Shown in pieces: positions 28,511 to 36,502 of a DNA stretch of 64,000 bases (the first letter of the stretch is position 1; the number at the start of each line of letters is the position of its first letter). The stretch is from Aliikangiella maris (GTDB lineage Bacteria > Pseudomonadota > Gammaproteobacteria > Enterobacterales > Kangiellaceae): NCBI RefSeq assembly GCF_040719265.1, contig NZ_JBFDAH010000022.1, forward strand, positions 21,074 to 85,073. Reading direction: 5' to 3'. The translations under genes were made by a program, and so were the position numbers. A model generated the notes under the pieces. It did no database searches, was not told the DNA's origin, and saw nothing but the letters and a program-made list of their open reading frames with translations.

Positions 28511-28915
28511 CTAATACTCAGGTAAAAACTCAAACCGGGGAATGGTTGCCGCTTGAGTTTCCCACTGCGCTTTACTGGCATTAAATAAATGTGCATCAGG
28601 TAATTGGTTTAGTTGCCCGTCAATGCAACCGGCAGGAACAACAACACTATGAATATTGGGTTGTTTACTGGGTATTGCCGAGCCACAAACACCACAAAAG
28701 CTTTTCATATGGTGCGTACCCATTAATTGAAATTGCTTTACTTGTTCTAGCCCACATTGCCATTCCAACTCTGCAGCCGAGAAAAATAAATTGGCGGCAT
28801 GTGCCGAACCACTATCTTTTTGACAATAGTGGCAATGACAAAGATAAAACTTTTCCAGCTTACCGCTAATAGTGAAACTGACAGAACCACACAAACATGA
28901 ACCATTTAATTGCAT
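28511..28915 (-). CDS. GFA (glutathione-dependent formaldehyde-activating-like) family protein
   Basis: 134 residues with the zinc-binding cysteine pattern of the CENP-V/GFA fold: CLCGSVSF near the N-terminus, CHCHYCQKDSGSAHAAN, and CGVCGSAI. The family is named after Gfa, but most members have no shown formaldehyde activity, so substrate and role are unknown. Cytosolic. It is isolated from its neighbours by more than 200 bp on each side. Confidence 0.9.
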   Translation of the reverse strand: MQLNGSCLCGSVSFTISGKLEKFYLCHCHYCQKDSGSAHAANLFFSAAELEWQCGLEQVKQFQLMGTHHMKSFCGVCGSAIPSKQPNIHSVVVPAGCIDGQLNQLPDAHLFNASKAQWETQAATIPRFEFLPEY

Positions 28916-29146
28916 AACTTAATTACCTGAAACTCACTGACGGAACAAGCCATCTATCAACAAATCACTAATATCAAATGACCGGAATAAATGAACTTTT
29001 GTATGCCTTTATTGACCGCTTAAGATAATCCATTGCTATCTGAACGGATTGTAATGAATCTATTTTAACGACCAAACGCTTATTGCTTAATTTTGCAGAT
29101 TTATTTTTCCGTTGTCTGGCTTTTCTATTATTTGATGTTATAGCAC

Positions 29147-29650
29147 TTATTGTGGCTCAACCAGCACCTTATGCATAATATAGCTATCAACCAACCCCAA
29201 ACGTTTATGATAATACGCATTGGGAATGGTACCAATTATAGCGAAACCTAATTTTTGCCATAGTTTCACCGCAACGTCATTGGTTGAAATGACAGAATTA
29301 AATTGCATGGCAGTAAATCCAGATTCAATGGCAATTTGCTGCGAGTGTTCACAAAGCCGCGTGGCAATTCCCTTTCCTCTAGCCTGTTGATCAACCATAT
29401 ATCCACAATTACTGATATGCTTGCTGGGTCCGGCCGCATTTGCTCGAATATAGTAAGACCCAAGTACCTTGTCGTTCTCAATATAAGCGAAAGATTTGAG
29501 TGGCGATTCACACCACAACGTATAAGCATTGTTTAAGCTCATATCAGGATCAAAAGCATAGGTTTCCTGCGCCTGAATAATCGATTGAAAACAAGGCCAA
29601 AAACTTTCAAAATCCTGCCGCGTCATTTCTCTAATTGTTTTGTTAATCAT
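29147..29650 (-). CDS. GNAT family N-acetyltransferase
   Basis: 167 residues. The acetyl-CoA binding segment reads QQARGKGIATRLCEHSQQIA (about 88-107), followed by the beta-bulge strand and NDVAVKLWQKLGFAIIGTIPNAYYHK, typical of GNAT enzymes resembling RimI or YhhY-like proteins. Substrate unknown. Monocistronic, 231 bp from the GFA gene downstream. Confidence 0.88.
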   Translation of the reverse strand: MINKTIREMTRQDFESFWPCFQSIIQAQETYAFDPDMSLNNAYTLWCESPLKSFAYIENDKVLGSYYIRANAAGPSKHISNCGYMVDQQARGKGIATRLCEHSQQIAIESGFTAMQFNSVISTNDVAVKLWQKLGFAIIGTIPNAYYHKRLGLVDSYIMHKVLVEPQ

Positions 29651-30102
29651 TTTGGTTACTTGCTTGTTAAATATTGGTGGGTCATCATCTTTTAACAGGG
29701 TTTTATGTCTGTTTGTTTATTTTTATCACTTGAAAAAATAGAAAAAAACCCCAAACATTAGTCGGTTTAGCTTGCAGGTAAGTTTCTAACCAGTATCTTT
29801 CTAAATCGTGGTGTATTTCTGAAACGATAAAAAATAATGTTTCAAACCGTTTTGACCAAATCCATCTGGCAACCCCGGTTAGCCAAACAGGTTAGACAGA
29901 ATTGACTCATTAACTCGCCACCTTTAGAAAAACCGAGTTAGTTTAACGAAAAATCAATTGTTACGGTAATTTTTAACCATCACCAATTGAGTGACTAAAG
30001 CGTCAATCAACTTCAAAGGTTAACGCACATAACAACCTGTTGGCTTTTTTGACAACAAGATTAAACAATAAGCAAACGAATAAAATAAACAGGAGGATAT
30101 CG
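29651..30102. other. Divergent intergenic region before the ABC operon
   Basis: 452 bp, AT-rich, expected to contain the acetyltransferase and ABC-operon promoters. No ORF with coding character; an in-frame extension of the ATPase into this stretch (from 30040) looks noncoding. Confidence 0.4.
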
Positions 30103-31071
30103 ATGCTCGAAGTCAACCAACTTACTCGATGGTATGGCAAATTTAAAGCCGTTGATAGTGTCAACTTCTCAATAGGTAAAGGTGAAATTGTTGGTCTACT
30201 GGGACACAATGGTGCGGGAAAGACCACTATTATGAAAATGCTCAGCGGCTTTCTTGAACCCAACGCCGGATCCATCAAGATTAATCAAATCGATATCACC
30301 AGCAATTTAAAACAAATTCAACAGCAAATCGGCTATTTGCCTGAAAATCTGCCGGTTTATCCCGAAATGAGTGTTGCCGACTATCTTGACTATGCGGCGC
30401 AATTAAAAGGATTAAATCGTCAGCAAAAGCAACAGGAATTAAAACGAGCCATCAAAGCCACCGAACTTGCACCCAAATTACTGGATCCCATCGCGACATT
30501 ATCGCGTGGATATAAACAACGGGTCGGTGTCGCCCAAGCAATTTTGGGCCGTCCAAGTCTGTTAATTTTAGACGAACCGACCAATGGCCTAGACCCAACT
30601 CAAACAGAACATATGCGAGAATTAATTCGAGAGATTGCTAAAGAGGCGACCGTTATCTTGTCGACACACATCATGCAGGAAGTTGACGCGTTATGTGATC
30701 GCGCCATTATTATTCGTCAAGGTCAATTAGCCGTTGATGCAAAACTTGATGAGCTTCGCCAAAGTCGCTCATTAAATCTAGCAACATCACTTTCGTTAGA
30801 AAAAATTCAAGCATTATTAACGCCGATTCAAGGTATTATCAATATTGAATCTGCAGGTGTAAAAGATCCACAGCAAACCGAAGTTTTACACTATGTGATC
30901 CATTTAACAACAACAGCTAATTTAACCAAACTATCCAGCACAATCGCCAAGCAAGTTATTTCAGCAGGCGCTGATTTATACACAATCAGCCAACAACATA
31001 TCGATTTGGAAACACTATTTCGCCAAGTTAACCAAGGTACTTTAAGCAAGGAGGTTAAACATGCTGCCTAA
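30103..31071 (+). CDS. ABC transporter ATP-binding protein, GldA-like
   Basis: 322 residues from the ATG at 30103, which has a consensus AGGAGG 6 bp upstream. Walker A is LLGHNGAGKTT, the signature is LSRGYKQRV and Walker B is LLILDEPTNGLDP, followed by the H-loop STHIM. The C-terminal about 100 residues are a regulatory extension. It energises the fused permease encoded next, whose start it overlaps by 11 bp. In Bacteroidetes the homologous GldA supports gliding; here the exported substrate is unknown. Confidence 0.92.
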   Translation: MLEVNQLTRWYGKFKAVDSVNFSIGKGEIVGLLGHNGAGKTTIMKMLSGFLEPNAGSIKINQIDITSNLKQIQQQIGYLPENLPVYPEMSVADYLDYAAQLKGLNRQQKQQELKRAIKATELAPKLLDPIATLSRGYKQRVGVAQAILGRPSLLILDEPTNGLDPTQTEHMRELIREIAKEATVILSTHIMQEVDALCDRAIIIRQGQLAVDAKLDELRQSRSLNLATSLSLEKIQALLTPIQGIINIESAGVKDPQQTEVLHYVIHLTTTANLTKLSSTIAKQVISAGADLYTISQQHIDLETLFRQVNQGTLSKEVKHAA

Positions 31072-33976
31072 TAATGCCAACACCCTGATCCGCCGGATTG
31101 CAGCCAAAGAAATCGCATTATTTTTTGCTTCGCCAATTGCTTATTTATTTTTAGCCACATTTGCCGCAGTCACGTTATTTACATTTTTTTGGGCCGAAGC
31201 TTTTTTTGCTCGTAACATTGCCGATGTCAGACCATTATTTGAATGGATGCCATTGTTGTTAATCTTTTTATCCAGCACCTTAACCATGCGCTTATGGAGT
31301 GAAGAAAGACGTACAGGCACACTTGAACATGTACTGACACAACCGGTGGCTTTGTGGCACTTTGTTGTTGGTAAGTTTTCAGGATGTTTAGCTTTATTAG
31401 CTATAGCATTACTTATTACACTTCCGCTACCCATTACCGTTGCTTTAATTGGTGATCTCGATTGGGGGCCTGTACTCGCAGGCTATTTAGCAACCTTTTT
31501 ACTCGGCGCCGCTTATTTAAGTATTGGGCTTTTTGTCTCAGCGCGTAGCGATAACCAAATTGTCAGTTTAATCAGTGCCGTTGCTTTATGTGGTGTATTT
31601 TATTTAATAGGTACGCCAATGATTACTGATTTTTTTGGTAATCAAAGTGGAGAATGGTTACGCTTGCTTGGTACCGGTTCTCGCTTTGAATCGATAACCC
31701 GAGGCGTTATCGATTTGCGTGACTTATATTACTATATCAGTATTATTCTGGTGTTTCTGTCTCTGAATGCTTTTGTATTAGAACGCGAGCGCTGGGCAAC
31801 ACTCAATACCACTCCGCATCACACAAACTGGCGAGTTGTTACCGCATTACTATTACTCAATGCATTAGGCGCAAACCTTTGGTTAGGACAAATCAACCTG
31901 TTACGTATTGATGCGACCGAAGGTAATCAATATTCGATTTCACCAGCCACTCAGCAATATCTAAATCAGCTACAAGAGCCATTATTAATTCGCGGTTACT
32001 TCAGTAATAAAACTCACCCTTTATTAGCACCACTGGTTCCTCAGCTAAAAGATCTGATTAAAGAATACGAAGTTGCAGGTCGAGGCAAAGTGTTGAGTGA
32101 AATTATTGATCCAATTAGCAATCCCGAACTGGAAGAAGAGGCTAACCAAAAATATGGCATTCAGCCGAGTCCGTTTCAGGTTGCCGACCGTTACCAGTCA
32201 TCGATTGTCAGTTCTTACTTTAATATTCTCATTCAATATGGTGATGAGCATCAAGTACTCGGATTTCGTGATTTAATAGAAGTTAAATCTGGTGGCGCGA
32301 CAGATATTGATGTGCAATTACGTAACCCCGAACACGATTTAACTCGTTCAATAAAGAAAGTCTTAAACAGTTATCAATCGGGAGGTAATTTATTTGACAC
32401 CATTCAAGGCAAACTGGTGTTTAATGCTTACTTGTCAAATGAACAAGCTTTACCAGAGCAACTGGTCAACTTTAAGCAAGTAATTGAAAAAGTGACGGCT
32501 GATTTAAAAAAGCAAGCGAATGATTCCCTCACAATCAATATGATTGATCCAGATGCCAACGGTGGTGCAATAGCACAACAAATTGCCGAAGATTTTGGGT
32601 TTCAACCAATGGCAACCAATCTGTTTAGTAATGATCATTTCTATTTTTATTTGACTCTGACAAAAGATGAGCAAATCGTACAAATTCCGCTAGATGATAT
32701 GACCGAAAGTAGCTTTAAACGCAATCTAGAAGCCGGTATCAAACGCTTTGCCAGTGGCTTTACCAAAACCGTTGGTCTGGTTGTTCCCCAACAAGATCCA
32801 CAAATGGCTCAGTTTGGTATGGCAGGTCCGCAGTTTAATTTACTCGAACAATTTATCAGCACTGACCTTAACGTAAAAAAAGTCGATTTGTCTGCGGGTC
32901 GTGTTGATGGTGATATTGACTTTTTAATTTTGATGTCACCAAAAGCATTTGATGACAAGCAACTATTCGCCATCGATCAGTTTTTAATGCAAGGAGGAAC
33001 AGTATTTATTGCGACCTCTCCATTTAGTGCCAGCTTTACCGGACGTCGTCTCGCCATGTTACCTCACGAAAGTGGGCTTACCGACTGGTTAAAGCATCAC
33101 GGATTGACTATCGATAATCAGTTAGTAATGGATCCACAAAATGCCGCATTTCCCGTCCCAATTACTCGCAATGTGGGCGGATTTCAATTGCAAGAAATGC
33201 GAATGCTGGATTATCCCTACTTCATCGATGCAAGAAACACTGGGCTCAATCAAGACAACCCCATTACCGCGAATCTGCCTCAAGCGACCATTGCCTGGGC
33301 ATCACCAATTAAGGTTAACCAAGAGAGTCAAAACAATCGCCAAATTACTGAGTTAGTTAAAAGCTCAGCAGGAGCCTGGTTATCGGATTCAACCGATATC
33401 ATGCCTAAAGTTGATGCCAACGGTGTTAGTGGGTTCAGTCCACAAGGTGAAACCAAAGAACAATTAATTGGTGTCATTAGTGAAGGTCAGTTTGATTCAT
33501 ATTTTGCTGGTAAACAATCACCTCTTTTATCGGCGAAAACTTCCGACACCGATGAAGAGGACTCGGCCAATCAATCTGCTTCTGATTCGGAAGACTCAGC
33601 TTCAAGCAACCAGGTTGTATCAAGCGTTATTGATAAATCAGCCGAGTCGGCAAGAATTGTTTTATTCAGTTCTAATGACTTTTTGAGCGATCAAATAATC
33701 CAAATGACGAGTTCAGCATCAGGCAGTGAATATTTATCCACCTTACAATTAGTGGCTAATAGTATTGACTGGTCGTTGGAAGATGCCGGGCTTTTAAGCA
33801 TTCGCTCGCGCGGACATTTCAATCGGACGCTTCCGCCAATGGAACAAGATGCCCAAATGTTTTGGGAATATTTAAATTATATTCTGGCTGCATTTGCTTT
33901 AGCAATTGTTGCGCTTATTCAAAAGCAACGAAAACGCGCACAAAATCTGGCATATGCCCAGTTACTTTCGCATTAA
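31061..33976 (+). CDS. Fused ABC permease (GldF-like) and GldG-like auxiliary protein
   Basis: 971 residues. The first about 250 residues form six hydrophobic helices of an ABC-2 type permease (LFFASPIAYLFLATFAAV, TLTMRLWSEERRTGTLEHVLTQPV). A large extracytoplasmic GldG/ABC_transp_aux domain follows from about 290 (LRIDATEGNQYSISPATQQYL), with a Ser/Asp-rich linker near 825-855 (DEEDSANQSASDSEDSASS) and a final helix (YILAAFALAIVALI) with a basic tail. Bacteroidetes encode GldF and GldG separately, whereas one polypeptide carries both here. The start has AAGGAGG upstream and overlaps the ATPase gene. Confidence 0.88.
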   Translation: MLPNNANTLIRRIAAKEIALFFASPIAYLFLATFAAVTLFTFFWAEAFFARNIADVRPLFEWMPLLLIFLSSTLTMRLWSEERRTGTLEHVLTQPVALWHFVVGKFSGCLALLAIALLITLPLPITVALIGDLDWGPVLAGYLATFLLGAAYLSIGLFVSARSDNQIVSLISAVALCGVFYLIGTPMITDFFGNQSGEWLRLLGTGSRFESITRGVIDLRDLYYYISIILVFLSLNAFVLERERWATLNTTPHHTNWRVVTALLLLNALGANLWLGQINLLRIDATEGNQYSISPATQQYLNQLQEPLLIRGYFSNKTHPLLAPLVPQLKDLIKEYEVAGRGKVLSEIIDPISNPELEEEANQKYGIQPSPFQVADRYQSSIVSSYFNILIQYGDEHQVLGFRDLIEVKSGGATDIDVQLRNPEHDLTRSIKKVLNSYQSGGNLFDTIQGKLVFNAYLSNEQALPEQLVNFKQVIEKVTADLKKQANDSLTINMIDPDANGGAIAQQIAEDFGFQPMATNLFSNDHFYFYLTLTKDEQIVQIPLDDMTESSFKRNLEAGIKRFASGFTKTVGLVVPQQDPQMAQFGMAGPQFNLLEQFISTDLNVKKVDLSAGRVDGDIDFLILMSPKAFDDKQLFAIDQFLMQGGTVFIATSPFSASFTGRRLAMLPHESGLTDWLKHHGLTIDNQLVMDPQNAAFPVPITRNVGGFQLQEMRMLDYPYFIDARNTGLNQDNPITANLPQATIAWASPIKVNQESQNNRQITELVKSSAGAWLSDSTDIMPKVDANGVSGFSPQGETKEQLIGVISEGQFDSYFAGKQSPLLSAKTSDTDEEDSANQSASDSEDSASSNQVVSSVIDKSAESARIVLFSSNDFLSDQIIQMTSSASGSEYLSTLQLVANSIDWSLEDAGLLSIRSRGHFNRTLPPMEQDAQMFWEYLNYILAAFALAIVALIQKQRKRAQNLAYAQLLSH

Positions 33977-33991
33977 GGAGTATCGAATATA

Positions 33992-34969
33992 ATGAAACAG
34001 CTAAAATCAAAATTAAGTATACTTTTGGTACTTCAATTAGTACTGATTGGTGGGCTGTTGTTGATTAATCAGAATTCCTCTGAGCAACATCCGCAACAAT
34101 CACTCATGAAATTTGTTATCAATGACGTCAATAAAATTATCATTGACGGCGAAGACAAAACGATTTCATTACAAAAAGTTGATCAACAATGGCAACTACC
34201 TGAGCTTAAAAATTTACCTGCGGAAAGCAATAAAATCACTCAGGCCTTAAACAAGTTGAGCGAGCTCAAAACCGGTTGGCCAACCACAACGACCGCCTCA
34301 GCACATCAACGCTTTGCCGTTGCCGACGATAAATATCAGCGACGTATTCAGTTATTCAAAGGTGACAATATCGTTGATGAAATTTATTTGGGCACATCAC
34401 CAGGCTTTAGAAAAGTTCATGTGAGAAAACCCAGCGACAGCGAAGTTTATAGTGTTAAACTCAATACCTTCGATTTTCCGGTAAATAACAACGATTGGCT
34501 GGAAAAGTCTCTACTTAACAGTCAATCGGTCAGCAAAATTAAAGGGAATGATTTTGAGTTAGTTAAATCAGGTGAAGACTGGCAATTAGCTGATAGCCAA
34601 ACCGAGAACCTTATGTTAGATGCAGAAAAAGCCTCGACACTAGCTCAGTCACTCGCTAACCTCAATGTGATAGCACTTGCCGATAGCACACCCGCATCGC
34701 AAGCGGTTACTCTTGAAGTTACCGATGAGAAAGTAACCCATCAATATCAATTTTATCAACAAGAAAGTGACTATTTTGTGGCAAGAAATGATATTGAAGG
34801 TTACTTTAAAATTAGTCAGTCCGACTTTGATACGATTACCCAAAACAAGCTGGAGAATTTACTGAAAACACCGAAACAAACTGAAGACAGCTTAACCGAT
34901 ACCGCTCCCGTAGAGTCAGAGCCGGTTAAAAATAATGAAAGTGACACACCTTTACTAACTAATGATTAA
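33992..34969 (+). CDS. DUF4340 domain-containing protein
   Basis: 325 residues. A single N-terminal membrane anchor (LSILLVLQLVLIGGLLLI), then repeated extracytoplasmic beta-rich units (VDQQWQLPE, SGEDWQLAD; IYLGTSPGFRKVHVRKPSDSEVY) typical of DUF4340. It is the usual third gene of GldA-GldG-type operons and probably associates with the transporter on the outer face of the inner membrane. AAGGAG lies 11 bp upstream of the ATG. A bidirectional terminator follows. Confidence 0.85.
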   Translation: MKQLKSKLSILLVLQLVLIGGLLLINQNSSEQHPQQSLMKFVINDVNKIIIDGEDKTISLQKVDQQWQLPELKNLPAESNKITQALNKLSELKTGWPTTTTASAHQRFAVADDKYQRRIQLFKGDNIVDEIYLGTSPGFRKVHVRKPSDSEVYSVKLNTFDFPVNNNDWLEKSLLNSQSVSKIKGNDFELVKSGEDWQLADSQTENLMLDAEKASTLAQSLANLNVIALADSTPASQAVTLEVTDEKVTHQYQFYQQESDYFVARNDIEGYFKISQSDFDTITQNKLENLLKTPKQTEDSLTDTAPVESEPVKNNESDTPLLTND

Positions 34970-35000
34970 TTAAAAAGTAAAGCTAATTTAAAGTAATATT

Positions 35001-35031
35001 AAAAAAGCCCAATAAAGTATTGGGCTTTTTA
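35001..35031. terminator. Bidirectional rho-independent terminator
   Basis: AAAAAGCCCAATA and TATTGGGCTTTTT form a 13-bp stem around a 3-nt loop, with A and T tracts on both sides. It lies between the convergent DUF4340 gene and the secreted orphan, and can serve both. Confidence 0.92.
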
Positions 35032-35052
35032 TAGGGCACTTTCAGTTAATAA

Positions 35053-36204
35053 TTAGCCACATCCAGGCGGCTGATAAGGTAAAACAGGTATTGTGTTAGG
35101 TACCTTTACAAACACATATTTACCCGTTGATGGGTTATAGAAAGCTTTCGTTTCTAATCGATAAATAACGGGGGCACCAAATCCACTGGAATAGTTGCAT
35201 ATAAACCCAGTGTAACCAGCAATAGGATTTCCTGAAGGAGTTTTAGGATAGTTTTCAGCAAACTTATAATCAAAACTAATATTATATGCCCTGAGTACAT
35301 CTTTAAACTCTTCTTCAGCACAAATATTTACAAAGTTAAGACCTGGTTTAACATCAACTTTAAACTCATTTTGATCTGCCGCTCCTACATTTTGGAAGAA
35401 CTCATCTAAAATTATGCCATCTGGCCCAATACTCGTTGACAGTGATACATATGCATTATATGTATGCCCTGAAAGCTTTAGCCTCATATCAAGTTTTCCA
35501 TCTGGAAAAAACAATTCTATTCCAGCCCCCTGAACAACCCAATCAGCAGAAAGACTTACTCCATAAACATTAATAGTTGTCTTTAATGAACTAAAGGTTG
35601 AATTAAAGAATTTTTTTCGAGAAAGTGCATTATTTACTACAGCGTTTCTTATAGCACTTCTAGTCGCAGACTTACTAAAATAATCAAAAACACTATCAAC
35701 TCTTTCATCCCCCGAACCACATTCGGTAGACGATTGAGCAGATGCCATTTGCTGGGCTCTAGCGATTAATCCACTTGGCGTCGTATTTTGATACTGCAAC
35801 CACCAATCTTGAATACTTGAAACCATATTTTTGTATTCTTGACGAATAGTTCTGATATCATGTATCGCATAATTTTCATTCGCCGTTGCGGTAACGTTTA
35901 TTGGCTGAAAGTATTGTTGATAAACATTAACCCGATATTTGATTAACACAGTAGAATCATCGTTAAAAAAGTACCAAGTATCAACATATAGCGGTGGCTG
36001 CGGTGGAAGGGGAGGCAAGCGCCAACGACTAGGAGGTGGTGGCTGGCAGTTTTGATAGCAAATATTTTTTTCAGGATATTTACTACCAATAGTATGTAAA
36101 ATAGAACCTGTATTTAAAGAGGTCGAGTACTCCAAGTAATTAGTCGCTTTTGAGGATAAAGAAATTCCCATTAAGACGAAAAACATTATCAATTTAAACT
36201 TCAT
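35053..36204 (-). CDS. Secreted hypothetical protein with Pro-rich segment
   Basis: 383 residues from the ATG at 36204; an in-frame TTG at 36228 would add eight residues. A clear signal peptide (MKFKLIMFFVLMGISLSSKA) precedes a mature protein with several Cys residues and a proline-rich stretch near residues 52-70 (CQPPPPSRWRLPPLPPQPP). The rest is predicted mixed alpha/beta with many Tyr and Asn, and ends in PVLPYQPPGCG. I do not recognise a family. It lies downstream of the TonB receptor in the same orientation but beyond a hairpin, so linkage is uncertain. Confidence 0.6.
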   Translation of the reverse strand: MKFKLIMFFVLMGISLSSKATNYLEYSTSLNTGSILHTIGSKYPEKNICYQNCQPPPPSRWRLPPLPPQPPLYVDTWYFFNDDSTVLIKYRVNVYQQYFQPINVTATANENYAIHDIRTIRQEYKNMVSSIQDWWLQYQNTTPSGLIARAQQMASAQSSTECGSGDERVDSVFDYFSKSATRSAIRNAVVNNALSRKKFFNSTFSSLKTTINVYGVSLSADWVVQGAGIELFFPDGKLDMRLKLSGHTYNAYVSLSTSIGPDGIILDEFFQNVGAADQNEFKVDVKPGLNFVNICAEEEFKDVLRAYNISFDYKFAENYPKTPSGNPIAGYTGFICNYSSGFGAPVIYRLETKAFYNPSTGKYVFVKVPNTIPVLPYQPPGCG

Positions 36205-36463
36205 TGTTTCTTTTCTTTTATATTCCAATTAATACTGGCAATTCAGCACCAGCGAAGTAATGGCAACATAAATCAAAATATAAGAAACAAAATTTAAAAT
36301 AACATTTCACACAAATAAATAATTAAATTTTAATTCCAAACAACAAAAAAATAATAAGAAAACATTGCTATTTAAAAGAAAAACAAGTATCGAAAAAAAC
36401 ATGAAAAATGATTTTCTTTAAAGTATTAGAAAAAATCTCAGAAGCAATTTCACTCTAGACAAG

Positions 36464-36490
36464 ACACCTCTCGAAGGGAGAGGTGTTTTT
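36464..36490. terminator. Hairpin terminator after the TonB receptor gene
   Basis: Nine-base arms ACACCTCTC and GAGAGGTGT around a 5-nt loop, just past the receptor stop codon. The better T-tract (TTTTT) is on the plus strand; on the receptor strand the tail is only moderately U-rich. Confidence 0.7.
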
Positions 36491-36502
36491 ATTTTGGGAA
36501 AA

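Noticed and set aside
30040..30102. 21-codon N-terminal extension of the GldA-like ATPase
   Set aside because: The consensus AGGAGG just before 30103 and the family start favour the shorter protein.
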